A DNA stretch of 64,000 bases from Enhygromyxa salina (GCF_000737335.2 NZ_JMCC02000058.1:20084-84083), one strand, 5' to 3'. Positions 1 through 8,591 are shown, numbered from the stretch's first letter. Translations and numbers: made by a program. The notes: generated by a model from the letters alone, not told the origin.

Positions 1-1
1 G

Positions 2-820
2 ACCGCGGGGCTGTTTGGCTACGGCCACATCACGGGGGGCTTCTCCGGCGGCCAGGCCGAGTACGTGCGCGTCCCCTACGCTGACGTTGGCCCGCTGGTG
101 GTCCCCGAAGGGCTGTCCGATGAGCAGGTGCTGTTCCTCTCGGACATCCTGCCGACGGGCTTCATGGCCGCTGAGAACGCCCGCATCCAACCTGGCGACA
201 CGGTCGCGGTGTGGGGCTGCGGCCCGGTCGGCCAATTCACGATCCAGAGCGCGTGGATGCTCGGCGCGGGACGGGTGATCGCCATTGATCATGTCCCCGA
301 GCGGCTCGCGCTCGCGCGAACCTACGGCCGCGCCGAGACCATCGACAGCTTCGACGCCGACGAGGTCTATGAGCGACTGATGGACATGACCGACGGGCGC
401 GGACCCGCGTCCTGCATCGACGCTGTCGGCATGGAGGCGCACGGCAGCGGGATCGTGTCCGAGACCCTCGACTGGCTCGGAGACGCGCTTGGGATCAGCA
501 AGCGGATCAACCGACCCTACGTGATCCAGCAGATCATCAAGTGCTGCCAAAAGGGCGGGACGCTGTCGATCCCGGGCGTCTATGCCGGCCTGCTCAACGC
601 CGTGCCAATGGGCGCCGCGATGAACAAGGGCCTCACCTGGAAGATGGGACAGACCCACGTGCACAGGTACATGGGGCCCCTGCTCGAGCGCATCATCGCC
701 GGCGAGATTGACCCTACCGCGATCGTCACGCATCGGCTGCCGCTCGAGGACGCAACCACTGGCTATGGGCTGTTTGCCGAGAAGCAGGATAGTTGCGTGA
801 AGGTGGTGCTCAGGCCGTGA
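2..820 (+). CDS. Zinc-dependent alcohol dehydrogenase, MDR family (5' end outside window)
   Basis: This is the C-terminal part (about 272 residues) of a medium-chain dehydrogenase/reductase. The reading frame is open to the window edge, so the true start lies upstream. The Rossmann nucleotide-binding motif GCGPVG is visible, followed about 25 residues later by an acidic strand end (AIDHVPERL) typical of NAD(H) binding. The tail with THRLPLEDA and a final KVVL is the usual MDR ending. The overall pattern resembles the glutathione-independent formaldehyde dehydrogenase-like branch, which oxidises aldehydes or alcohols with NAD in the cytoplasm. The catalytic zinc ligands in the N-terminal domain are not in the window, so the exact substrate cannot be judged. 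Confidence 0.85.
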   Translation, partial: TAGLFGYGHITGGFSGGQAEYVRVPYADVGPLVVPEGLSDEQVLFLSDILPTGFMAAENARIQPGDTVAVWGCGPVGQFTIQSAWMLGAGRVIAIDHVPERLALARTYGRAETIDSFDADEVYERLMDMTDGRGPASCIDAVGMEAHGSGIVSETLDWLGDALGISKRINRPYVIQQIIKCCQKGGTLSIPGVYAGLLNAVPMGAAMNKGLTWKMGQTHVHRYMGPLLERIIAGEIDPTAIVTHRLPLEDATTGYGLFAEKQDSCVKVVLRP

Positions 821-1010
821 TCGCAGCGCGCTGATCGGCGGGGACCACCGTCACCGACCGTGTTCTGGCGACGCAGTCGTCATCCTCGACGACGCACCCA
901 GCCTGGGTGCGGTCGTTCGGCAGCGAGATGAACGTGAAGTTGGCGAGCTGCCCCCAGCCGATCTTGTCGGCGATGTAGTTGACCTCGTCCGCGCAGCGCT
1001 TGATTCGGGG
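810..1010 (-). pseudogene. Possible decayed gene fragment
   Basis: On the minus strand about 66 codons read as plausible protein, with a stretch around CADEVNYIADKIG followed by FISLPNDRTQAGC, and end at a TGA overlapping the stop of the dehydrogenase. An in-frame TAG sits directly upstream, at plus 1011-1013, and there is no credible start codon. It may be the 3' end of a decayed gene. I do not recognise the family, and the remaining bases up to the next gene show nothing else. Confidence 0.3.
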
Positions 1011-1108
1011 CTAGCTCGCTTCACTCCAACCGGTAGACCCAATGCCAAAACGTCGAGCGTAGGTTCTGCGTTTGCCGAGCCCATGGGGCGGCCGTAGTTG
1101 TCCCAGTG

Positions 1109-3601
1109 ATGAAGGGCCAAGCGCGCGGTCATCTCATTGTCGGAGCGGTGTTGGTGCTGGTCTTGGGTTGCACCGACGATGAACCCGCGAGCTCGGCCGG
1201 GGGCACCGCAGAGTCTGGGGGAACCGCAGGACCTGATGAAGCCGAGCCGATCGACCCATTGGACGGCGAGGGCGGCGACCCGCCAGGTGCCCCCGACCCG
1301 AGTTCGACCTGGACCGCGCCGACGACGCTCGGGAACGGCCTCGTGCATGATTCTCGCTATGACCTGCGAGCCCGTGACTACAGGACGAGCGTGACCGGCT
1401 CACAACTGGCTGCGGGGGTCGATTGGAGCTTTGTCGAGAGCCACCGTGACAAGATCCGAAACGGCTTTAGGCCGACCGCGATCGATGCCCAGGTCTCTCT
1501 CACGGCCGCGGGCGAGCTGCGCATCACGGACCGCTCCGTCTATGTTTCGGACGATGACGCGAACTATCGAACGGAGACGAAGACCCACATATATGGCAGC
1601 ACGATCCTCGAGAGCAGCATCATGCAAAATGGCCCGTCGCGGCACGGCGCGCCACGACCAACATCGATCGACACATTCAGCCTGCCCGGCGGTCAAGTCG
1701 GCGAGACGATTGTGTGGACCTACGACAACAACCCGGCGCCCTGGCGGATCACGGCCGGCCTGCAGATCGGCGCGTTCAACATCCTGCTGAAGGCCCTCGA
1801 GGACAGCGCATGGCGACCGATCTCAATCTCGAGCAGGCGTCGCGCTGGCGCCAGCGAGTATGCAGCGATCTTCGTCCAGGACGGGGTCTCGGCTTCGGAC
1901 TGGACGGTCTCGCTTGGCCAGACCGCGGCGACGCTCGCGGACACGATCACCACCCAGTGGGACAACGGGTATTACCCGGTTCGTCGCACGTATGAGGACC
2001 GCGCGCACGAGCCGGTGTTCAACATCCTGTGGGTCAAGCGCTCGCCGGAACTGCGCCTGGAGATCCGCGAAAACCTGGATGAGACGCTGTTCAACGAACA
2101 AGACATCGGGTGGCGCCAGCAGGGCTATCACCTCGAGAACGCGTGTGCCTACAAAGACGCGGGGGTTGAGCGCTACGTGGGCATGTGGACGCGGAGCGAG
2201 CCGTACCTGCGCGTGGCGGTGGGTGACACATTGGACGAGAGCAGCCCGACCTTCGCCGCACGCTATGCGCCCCTGGAGGATCAGATCATCCAAGTCATGA
2301 CCTTGGCGGGTGACTCCAAAGAAGGTACGTTCTTCCGGCCATCCGGGACGCTGCATGTGTTCGAGGGGGACGATCTCGTGCTCAATCGGGCGTACACCTA
2401 CGCGCCAGCGAACTATCCAGACACCGAGCTGAACGCTCCGATGGCGCTGGCGAGCGTGAGCAAGTCGATCACAGCGGCGGCGGTCGTGCGGGAGTTGGAC
2501 ATTCAGGGGATCCTGCTGACGGCACCTTTTGCGGGGGCGGCGGGGATCTCGGGGGTCCAGGAGATGGCCACGGTGCCGACGATCGCGGAGGTCCTGCAAA
2601 ACCTTGGGGGCTTCAACCCTACCCCGGCGTCGTACGGTGATCACACGAAGACGAACCTGCCCTACCCGATCGATGGGCAGGATATGTATGATTACGTCAC
2701 CAATGGTCACCTGAACGTGATGAAGGATAGCTACTGGAACCTCGCCACATACCAAAAGAGTCAGCTCGGCCTGTTTGTCTACTCGAACCCCGGGTTCTCG
2801 ATGCTCGGGGAGCTCGTCCGCATCCGGTCCGGCGTTCCCTACGCCAGCTACGTTCGGGATAGTCTGCTGGCGCCGCTCAACCTCGACCAAGAGATCTATC
2901 CAGACCCAGGCCACCGCAACGCGGTCAGTGAGCCCACTCAGGCCGGGCTGCGTAGCTACCTGATCAACGACGCGCACCCGTACACCTGCGACCCTCTGAC
3001 GTGCACGCCAGCCACGCCGCGTCTGGCATCCGAGTCTGTGCCCGGGCCCAGTAGCGGCGACCAGCCGTCTTGGGCCGAAAACGTGGGCCCCATCGACCCG
3101 TCCGCGCCCGCCTATTCGGCCGTCAATCGCTATGCCGGTCGCGTCTACATGGGCGGCGCGCCGCTCGCCGCGGGCGGCTGGCACGGAGACGGCGAATCGT
3201 TAGGTGTACTCATCCGCACCCTCGTCCAACATGGCTACCTGATGCCAAAAAGCACCGCGGGGCAATTGTGGGATCCTCAGTGGTGGAACATGAAGCAGGA
3301 CAGGGCCGCGGGGTGGGCGTACGGGCTCGGGTGGTACGTGCGCGGGAACTGGGTCGCCATGGCAGGCGGCAGCGATGGCAGCATGGCCACCGTGTTGCAC
3401 AATCGCCGGTGGGACTTCACTGTGGTCGTACTCACCAACGTGCGGGGGAATGGTTTCAGCGAGTACGTCAACCCGCTCCTCGAAACTCCAGCGGGGGTGT
3501 GGGGCACCAGCATTCTCGGCAAGCAATTTCCGTGTGGCGATGACCTCGCCACGGTCTCGGGCAACGAATGCGCGATCTGGGGCGGCGGATACATCTACTG
3601 A
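1109..3601 (+). CDS. Secreted serine hydrolase lipoprotein, beta-lactamase class C / S12 family
   Basis: An 830-residue exported enzyme. The N-terminus has a hydrophobic segment ending in a lipobox (VLVLGC), then a low-complexity Gly/Glu/Pro linker, so it is probably anchored to a membrane. The C-terminal 400 residues look like a serine beta-lactamase/transpeptidase-like hydrolase. The S-x-x-K nucleophile motif is at about residues 449-452 (SVSK), the Y-x-N motif at about 558-560 (YSN), and a GGS version of the K/H-T/S-G box near 753. The N-terminal 400 residues are beta-rich with no family I recognise. The family includes D-aminopeptidases, esterases and PBP-like proteins, so the substrate is open. 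A GTG three bases upstream (1106) is an equally possible start. It is followed 12 bases later by a small lipoprotein gene. Confidence 0.8.
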   Translation: MKGQARGHLIVGAVLVLVLGCTDDEPASSAGGTAESGGTAGPDEAEPIDPLDGEGGDPPGAPDPSSTWTAPTTLGNGLVHDSRYDLRARDYRTSVTGSQLAAGVDWSFVESHRDKIRNGFRPTAIDAQVSLTAAGELRITDRSVYVSDDDANYRTETKTHIYGSTILESSIMQNGPSRHGAPRPTSIDTFSLPGGQVGETIVWTYDNNPAPWRITAGLQIGAFNILLKALEDSAWRPISISSRRRAGASEYAAIFVQDGVSASDWTVSLGQTAATLADTITTQWDNGYYPVRRTYEDRAHEPVFNILWVKRSPELRLEIRENLDETLFNEQDIGWRQQGYHLENACAYKDAGVERYVGMWTRSEPYLRVAVGDTLDESSPTFAARYAPLEDQIIQVMTLAGDSKEGTFFRPSGTLHVFEGDDLVLNRAYTYAPANYPDTELNAPMALASVSKSITAAAVVRELDIQGILLTAPFAGAAGISGVQEMATVPTIAEVLQNLGGFNPTPASYGDHTKTNLPYPIDGQDMYDYVTNGHLNVMKDSYWNLATYQKSQLGLFVYSNPGFSMLGELVRIRSGVPYASYVRDSLLAPLNLDQEIYPDPGHRNAVSEPTQAGLRSYLINDAHPYTCDPLTCTPATPRLASESVPGPSSGDQPSWAENVGPIDPSAPAYSAVNRYAGRVYMGGAPLAAGGWHGDGESLGVLIRTLVQHGYLMPKSTAGQLWDPQWWNMKQDRAAGWAYGLGWYVRGNWVAMAGGSDGSMATVLHNRRWDFTVVVLTNVRGNGFSEYVNPLLETPAGVWGTSILGKQFPCGDDLATVSGNECAIWGGGYIY

Positions 3602-3613
3602 TGGAGACACGCC

Positions 3614-4156
3614 ATGCGTAGCACACTCAGCCAAACTCTCTCGTTGTTGGCCGTCGGCATTCTGACTACGGCGCCTTCTGCCTGCCGCACCCCGATGCCG
3701 TGCCCGAATTGCGGTGACCAGGCCGATGAAGGCGCTCCGGCCGATCTTCCTCCCGAGGTCCCAGTACCGGACCTGCCGTGTGGCGGGGCAGACTTCATGA
3801 ACGACAGCTACAACTGCGGCAGCTGTGGCAACGAATGCCCATTACACTACGAGGGCACCGCGTGGGAGGCAGGCACCTGCTTCGAGGGAGAGTGTGGGCC
3901 GCTCTGGGCGATTTGTGTCGGTAGCGGCGTGTTCAGCACCTGCGGAGAGATCTGCGCCGGCGGCGGAGAAGCCTGCGTTGCGAATGGCTGCTCCGGCCTC
4001 ACAGCGCTCTTGCTCTACACCCCCGACTTCAACCCTTGCCAAACTCCTGAGCATTTCGAACCCATCGGTGTGATGACGGGTTCGTGTGACGAGCAGATCC
4101 CCTGGGAGAGCGACGACTTCAGTTCCACCAACGTCCAGTGCTGCTGCGGCCCGTAG
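3614..4156 (+). CDS. Small Cys-rich lipoprotein
   Basis: A 180-residue lipoprotein. A hydrophobic signal segment ends in the lipobox APSAC. The mature protein has about 20 cysteines, including C-P-N-C, a cluster around NCGSCGNEC (common in myxobacterial secreted proteins) and a terminal CCC, so it is probably disulfide-stabilised and extracytoplasmic. A GGAG ribosome-binding site lies 8 bases before the ATG. It may be co-transcribed with the serine hydrolase just upstream. A second, decayed copy follows immediately downstream. No enzymatic motif is visible. Confidence 0.75.
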   Translation: MRSTLSQTLSLLAVGILTTAPSACRTPMPCPNCGDQADEGAPADLPPEVPVPDLPCGGADFMNDSYNCGSCGNECPLHYEGTAWEAGTCFEGECGPLWAICVGSGVFSTCGEICAGGGEACVANGCSGLTALLLYTPDFNPCQTPEHFEPIGVMTGSCDEQIPWESDDFSSTNVQCCCGP

Positions 4157-4173
4157 TACGGGCGGGACACGCC

Positions 4174-4686
4174 ATGCGCAGCACACTCAGCAAGACTCTC
4201 ACGTTGATGGCCGTCGGCATTCTGACCGCGGGGACTTCTGCATGCCGCACCCCGATGCCGTGCCCCAATTGCGGCGACCAGGCCGATGAAGGCGCCCCCG
4301 CCGACCTTCCTCCCGAGATCCCAGTACCGGACCTGCCGTGTGGCGGGGCCGATGAAGGCGCCCCCGCCGGTTTGTCCCAACGCTGCTCGCCACGCCAGCC
4401 AGCTCAGGCGAGGGCTCGAGCTTCGATCCGCGCGGCCACCCTTCGTCGGCTACAAGACTTTCCTCCTGGGCCGAGATCTGGACCAGGCGTGGGCCCAGCG
4501 CGACGCCGGGGTCGGCGATCAGGCCCCCGCGAGGGCCCCCGCGAGACGACGCGATCGGCCAACGCTCGCTGGCCCGGTAGGTGGTTGACCGGCGGGATCC
4601 ACCAAGCGACCCTCGGAAGGTCCAGGACTTCGGCCGACCCCGAATTCAACCGCCTCGGCCGGGCGTCGATGCGCACTCAGCTCTGA
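4174..4686 (+). pseudogene. Decayed tandem copy of the preceding lipoprotein gene
   Basis: The first ~60 codons are nearly identical to those of the gene at 3614: same signal peptide, lipobox (TSAC) and CPNCGDQADEGAPADLPPE block. After a local repeat of the DEGAPA coding segment near 4350 the similarity ends and the frame runs on in Arg/Gly/Pro-rich sequence without the conserved cysteines. The GGAG ribosome-binding site of the parent is changed to a GGCGGG context. This looks like a tandem duplication that lost its 3' half. A truncated lipoprotein could still be made, but I think it unlikely to work. Confidence 0.65.
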
Positions 4687-4694
4687 ATTCGGGG
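4638..4694. repeat. 11-bp perfect inverted repeat around an EcoRI-like core
   Basis: CCCCGAATTCA at 4638-4648 is repeated as its reverse complement TGAATTCGGGG at 4684-4694, with 35 bases between. It lies at the end of the decayed lipoprotein copy. It could be a hairpin terminator or the scar of a small element. Confidence 0.5.
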
Positions 4695-5089
4695 GGGCCG
4701 GCGCGACCCGAAGCCCAGCCGAGTTGTCCTCGTTGGCCCTCCAGAGGCGTCGATCGCGGCGCATCTGGCAACTAAAGTAGCCAATCGAGGCCCTTTCGGC
4801 GCGCGGAGGCGGTCAAACGGGCCCTCCCGAGGTCATTTTTGACTGTCGAGCACGAGGGGGCCGCGCTCGTGCGCGCGGTGAGCCCGGCGACGCGGGCCAA
4901 GATGGCTCAGATCAAAGTGGGGGGATCAAACCCGGGAAGGTGGTCGAGCAGCGGGCCCAGCTCGAGGCGTCGCTGAGGCGAGATGGCTCGGCGGTCAGCG
5001 AGCTCGATCTCCGGGCCGGATACGGCAAGTGGATCACATCGGCGCCAAGCCCATCGAGCAGCACACCCGCGCCGTCCGGATCGCGAGGA
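4695..5089. other. Gene-free stretch with a possible frameshifted coding remnant
   Basis: No intact gene. On the plus strand, codons from about 4840 (TVEHEGAALVRAV) to about 4915 (AKMAQIKVGG) read as plausible protein. They continue in another frame from about 4930 (KVVEQRAQLEASL to AGYGKWIT), with the break in a run of six G at about 4918-4923. This could be a small decayed gene or chance. The right end abuts the stop codon of the convergent MYXO-CTERM gene. Confidence 0.25.
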
Positions 5090-6289
5090 TCAACCCCGAC
5101 GCCGCCGAACCAACCCAACCAACCCAACCAGCAACAGCCCGCCGAACCCAACCCCGCGCTGTTCGACCGCGCACCCCTTGCCGTCGCCCGCGTCCGCGGC
5201 CGCCGTGTCGCCGCCGCCCGTCTCCCCGCCATCGCCGTCGCCCGTGTCACCGTCGCCGTCTCCGTCACCGTCTCCGGTGTCGCCGTCACCATCCCCTGGC
5301 TCCGGGCACCCGCCCCCCAAGCACACTGGAATCTCGGTTGAGACCTCATTGCCGTCCGCATCCGTCGCCGTCACCAACAAGGTCAGCGCGCTCGGCCCAG
5401 CTCCAAGATCCAGGCTATTCCAGCGGTAGGGATACTCCGCATCGACGACCGGCGGCGCCCCCAACCCGACAACCTCGAGCTGCGCCGTGATCCCCCCAAA
5501 GCCATCGTTGACCTCCACCACCACATCAAAGGGCGACGTCACGTCGGCGCCCGGCTGCGGCTCGATCACGACGATCTCCGGCGGCCCATCGTCCACGCGC
5601 GCGCCAAGGTTGGCGATCAAGTCCGCGCTGCTATTTTGCTGCCCCATCTCGCAGCCCTCGTGAGCACAGCTCGAGCCGCCATTGATGTTCGCGCAGGCCT
5701 CCCCAAACTTCAGCGCCGAGTTGCTCCACGACGACATCACCTGACCGTTGCCGGCGATGTTCTCCAACCCCCACCCGTAGCCCAGCGCACCCAAAGTGTG
5801 AAAGGCGACCCGCTCGGTGTCGAGGTGCAGATCCATCGTCAGGCAGCCCCAGTACGCGAACGCGATCGACACCCCGCTCGCGTCGCCGCAGTCCGACAGC
5901 CCAACTTGCACCGAGCACGTCCCGCCGAACGAGCTCATGTGGTCCTCGGCGCTGCCAAACACGACCATGTCGTAGGGCCCCATCGCCGGGCGCTCGAGCG
6001 TGTAAATGATGTCGAAGGGCACGCTCACGTCCTTCAGCAGCGCGAGCAGGTCTTGCTTTTGCTCGTCCGTGGCGCCAACCCACCCGTCAAAGTCGGTCTG
6101 GGTGTAGCCGTTGACGCTGACGCTGTCGGCCGCCGGATCATTGGTCCCCGCTTCAATCGTGACCGGCTCGGTGTTCACGAACACGACCCGACTCGCCGCA
6201 GCGCTCGCTGGCGTCAGCGCGAACACGCCGAGCAACAACGCAGGAACCACGAGAGAACCGATACCAGTTGACCAGGTCAGGGTACGCAT
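5090..6289 (-). CDS. Secreted MYXO-CTERM surface protein
   Basis: A 399-residue exported protein. It has an N-terminal signal peptide (cleavage likely after a PASAAA region), a body of about 290 residues with paired cysteines, then a Gly-Asp linker. The tail is a Cys (GKGC), a hydrophobic helix and RRRR, the pattern of the MYXO-CTERM sorting signal that targets proteins to the myxobacterial surface. The middle contains VAFHTLGALGYGWGLE, which recalls a metallopeptidase zinc helix but lacks HExxH, so I do not call it a peptidase. A beta-sandwich-like segment (IEPQPGADVTSPFDVVVEV) precedes the linker. The start was chosen because a -10-like TACCAT lies 7 bases upstream and a signal peptide follows. 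Confidence 0.75.
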   Translation of the reverse strand: MRTLTWSTGIGSLVVPALLLGVFALTPASAAASRVVFVNTEPVTIEAGTNDPAADSVSVNGYTQTDFDGWVGATDEQKQDLLALLKDVSVPFDIIYTLERPAMGPYDMVVFGSAEDHMSSFGGTCSVQVGLSDCGDASGVSIAFAYWGCLTMDLHLDTERVAFHTLGALGYGWGLENIAGNGQVMSSWSNSALKFGEACANINGGSSCAHEGCEMGQQNSSADLIANLGARVDDGPPEIVVIEPQPGADVTSPFDVVVEVNDGFGGITAQLEVVGLGAPPVVDAEYPYRWNSLDLGAGPSALTLLVTATDADGNEVSTEIPVCLGGGCPEPGDGDGDTGDGDGDGDGDTGDGDGGETGGGDTAAADAGDGKGCAVEQRGVGFGGLLLVGLVGLVRRRRG

Positions 6290-6296
6290 GAGCGGT

Positions 6297-6302
6297 ATGG
6301 TA
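6297..6302 (-). promoter_or_regulatory. -10-like hexamer TACCAT, leaderless arrangement
   Basis: TACCAT on the minus strand ends 7 bases before the ATG at 6289. The same TAnnnT placement recurs before many starts in this window. Confidence 0.45.
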
Positions 6303-6389
6303 CAGCCGCGAAGCCAAGCCTGCCTACTCATGACTCGTTGCGGCTTCTCGTAGTTGACACCCTCGCCACAGCTGTGGCCCGATCGACCG

Positions 6390-6934
6390 GTGACAAGTGA
6401 CGACGCCGGCGGCAGGCCCCCGAACCACTCGACCATCTCGATTCAGGTCGAGTCCCCAGACGGCGGCGCCAAGGTCAGCAGCCCCTACGAGCCGGCCAGT
6501 CGCGGCCCCATGCGGGGCCCCCGCGAGAAGCTACAAGAGATCGGTGAGCACCTGACCGAGGTCGGCACCACGACCCTCACCGATCTCATCGTGACTCCAG
6601 CGCTGTGCTTCGCCGAGGCCATGGACTAGAGCGCCAATCAGTTTGAATTCACGACGCCAGGCACATCTGGGACCGCCCCTGCCGTTGTCGGTCGGCGCTC
6701 GCAGTATGCCGGATACAGCTTCGGCCTCCCTCCTAGGCAGGAACGGCCCCAGACGCACCTGACGCCGCGACTCCAAACTGATCGGCGCTCTAGCTGCCCG
6801 CGTCCAGCCGCCCGACCACGGTGACCATGAAATTCTCGCTCGCGGCCGGGGCCGAGGGCAACCTCTACATCGCCAAGGGCACGGCATCGGGCGCGATCGA
6901 GATCACGACGACCTGGGATCGCGCCAAGCCGTGA
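6390..6934 (+). pseudogene. Small gene split by an inverted-repeat element (trypsin-co-occurring-domain-like)
   Basis: The two halves flank the element at 6626-6793. The first half (from GTG 6390) reads STISIQVESPDGG and then REKLQEIGEHL, and ends where the element brings in a TAG. The second half resumes right after the element with TVTMKFSLAAGAEGN and AIEITTTWDRA and stops at 6934. Joined at ATGGAC/CTGCCC they give one frame of about 125 residues. The final strand pattern (F-x-L-x-A-x-A-x-G ... T-x-T-W) resembles the small CU044_2847/trypsin-co-occurring domain family found near trypsin-like and conflict-system proteins. The family assignment is tentative; the interruption is clear. It is probably inactive. 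Confidence 0.5.
6626..6793. mobile_element. 168-bp inverted-repeat element (MITE-like), CTAG-bounded
   Basis: Both ends are CTAG. The left arm (6626 to about 6662) and right arm (about 6757-6793) are imperfect reverse complements of about 35 bases, beginning CTAGAGCGCC[A/G]ATCAGTTTG. A shorter copy lies at 44456-44543. Compared with that copy, this one carries about 80 extra central bases (about 6672-6755) related to the repeats at 38622-38788, so it appears to be a nested insertion. There is no coding capacity, so movement would depend on a transposase elsewhere. Confidence 0.7.
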
Positions 6935-7052
6935 GCTCGGTCGAGCACATCCAGCGCAGCTGGCCGACGTCCGCGCGGCCGGGCCTGAAGCGAGCCCGAA
7001 AAAAACTCTCGAGTTTCTGCAAACGGGCGGGGCGGGGGCCGATAGCCCTGGC

Positions 7053-7694
7053 ATGAGCTCCGTACAGTCCTCCCACGACCTCTCCCCCACCCTCGAAGCG
7101 CCCGCGCGGATGCAGCACATCGTCGGGTCGTTCGTCCCGCCGCCCGATGAAGAGCGCGACTGGTGGCGACTCCACCGGCCCGCGGCCCACGAGTGGGTCC
7201 GGCGCAACTATCCCAACGACGATCACGAGACAGAGCTCGCCAAATTCGGGGTCTTCACGCTGCTGTCGGCCCCAGCGTTGCGGGCCTGCGGCGAAGCGTT
7301 TGGGCTCGAGGGCCGCGAGCCCTTCACGTGGGAGGGAATTGACGCCTACGAGATCCTGTTCGACACGCTGGGCATGGGCGGGATCATGGAAGGTTGGGAC
7401 CACATGAAGATCATCGCCGCGATCCGGGGCGCCGCCGCTCACTTCGCCAGGCAGGGGCTCATGGACACCGACTTGCACGCGCGCTTGGACGCAGACTTCG
7501 ATCTGTGGATCCCCCGATTCGACGCCTACATGTCCGGCGCTGACTGGCCGCGTCGCAAGCCGGTCACGAACGCGAAAGCGCGAGCGAGCGCCAGGGCCAA
7601 GGCCAAAGCCAAAGCCAAGGCCAAAGCCAAAGCCAAAACCAAGGCCAAAGCTAAAACCAAGGCCAAGGCCAAGGCCAGGCGCCGCGCTCGCTGA
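7053..7694 (+). CDS. Hypothetical protein with Lys/Ala-rich histone-like tail
   Basis: 213 residues in two parts. Residues 1 to about 170 form a globular, Trp-rich, soluble domain (RDWWRLHRPAAHEWVRRNY, GWDHMKIIAAIRGAAAHFA) that I do not recognise. Residues from about 172 to the end are almost only Lys and Ala (AKAKAKAKTKAKAK) with a final RRRAR. Such tails resemble histone H1-like DNA-binding tails known in several bacteria. The tail is coded by a GCCAA[G/A] hexamer repeat at about 7575-7680, so its length may vary between strains. No signal peptide or membrane helix is visible. DNA or RNA binding by the tail is an inference. Confidence 0.7.
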   Translation: MSSVQSSHDLSPTLEAPARMQHIVGSFVPPPDEERDWWRLHRPAAHEWVRRNYPNDDHETELAKFGVFTLLSAPALRACGEAFGLEGREPFTWEGIDAYEILFDTLGMGGIMEGWDHMKIIAAIRGAAAHFARQGLMDTDLHARLDADFDLWIPRFDAYMSGADWPRRKPVTNAKARASARAKAKAKAKAKAKAKTKAKAKTKAKAKARRRAR

Positions 7695-7745
7695 CCGCAG
7701 CGAGTGTCAGTCGCTCGCCAACGTGGGCCCGCTCCGCGTTGGCGT

Positions 7746-8579
7746 TCACCCCCGCGGCTGGGCGGCGAGGCTCGCCGCCGCCAACCGCTCACTCAGCCCG
7801 GGCCCCACCGCGGCCGCCTGGGCAGCGATGAAGTCCAGCACGGGGGCCGGCAAGTACGGATCCAACGAGCGCGCAAACGCCGGCCGCTGCTTGACTCGCT
7901 CGTACCATCGCCGCAGCCGCGGGTGCGCCTCGAAGGCCCAGTTCAGCTGCATGTAGTCGAGCATGTAAACGTGGGCCGCCACGCTGAAGTCCGCGAGCGA
8001 GATCGCAGCGCCTGCGAGCCACTCGTGCTCGGTCAGCGCCGCTTCGAGCTCGGACAAGGTCCGCGCCCAGGTCGCGAGCGCGACGTCGATCTCTGGCGCC
8101 TCGAGGCCCCGCTCAAACAGGCTGCGCTGCGCGGCGGCGCGGGCCCGGTCGGGGGTCGCCGCGAGCAGCTCCTCGCGCTGGGCCTCGCTCAACCCCAGCC
8201 ACTGCAGCCGACCCAGCGTGGCGAACGGGATCGGGCCGGTCGCCCAGTGCAAGTCCTCGTCGGCGACCTTCATCCACACGCGCATCCGGGCGCACGCGAA
8301 CGGATCGCTCGGCCGCAGTGAAGGTGCCCCCACCTCGGCGTCCACATAGTCCTCGAGGAACTCGCAGATCACCGCCGACTCGATCACCGCGCGCCCACCC
8401 ACCACCAGCGTTGGCACCAAGCCTCTTGGGTTGATCGCCAGGTACTCCGGCTGCAGGTTCTGCTTGGCCATCAGATCCAGCAGCCGCCCCTCCCACGCGA
8501 GCCCGCGCTCTTCGAGCACAAACCGGACCTTGAGCGCGCTGGGCGAGAACGCGCTGTGATACAGGACGAGCGAGTCCAC
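7746..8579 (-). CDS. Glutathione S-transferase family protein
   Basis: 277 residues with the usual two-domain GST plan. The thioredoxin-like N-terminal domain starts LVLYHSAFSPSALKVR and contains the cis-Pro region (RGLVPTLV) and the glutathione gamma-glutamyl site ESAVICEFLE. An all-helical C-terminal domain follows, with WLAGAAISLADF, the N-cap/hydrophobic staple region. The Ser of SPSALK is the likely catalytic residue, as in bacterial theta/beta-like GSTs. It is cytoplasmic and conjugates or reduces small electrophiles; the substrate is unknown. The start is a GTG: an in-frame TAG occurs four codons upstream, and a TAGCAT hexamer lies 6 bases before it. Confidence 0.85.
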   Translation of the reverse strand: MDSLVLYHSAFSPSALKVRFVLEERGLAWEGRLLDLMAKQNLQPEYLAINPRGLVPTLVVGGRAVIESAVICEFLEDYVDAEVGAPSLRPSDPFACARMRVWMKVADEDLHWATGPIPFATLGRLQWLGLSEAQREELLAATPDRARAAAQRSLFERGLEAPEIDVALATWARTLSELEAALTEHEWLAGAAISLADFSVAAHVYMLDYMQLNWAFEAHPRLRRWYERVKQRPAFARSLDPYLPAPVLDFIAAQAAAVGPGLSERLAAASLAAQPRG

Positions 8580-8585
8580 GCCCGC

Positions 8586-8591
8586 ATGCTA
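8586..8591 (-). promoter_or_regulatory. -10-like hexamer TAGCAT, leaderless arrangement
   Basis: TAGCAT ends 6 bases before the GTG start of the GST gene at 8579. Confidence 0.45.

Noticed and set aside
1823..3184. Minus-strand frame of 453 codons over the serine hydrolase
   Set aside because: Composition is Arg/Val/His-rich without motifs; the plus strand has lipobox, SxxK and YxN.
5090..6289. Metallopeptidase function for the MYXO-CTERM protein
   Set aside because: The FHTLG...YGWGLE segment resembles a zinc helix but HExxH is missing and no other ligand set is evident.
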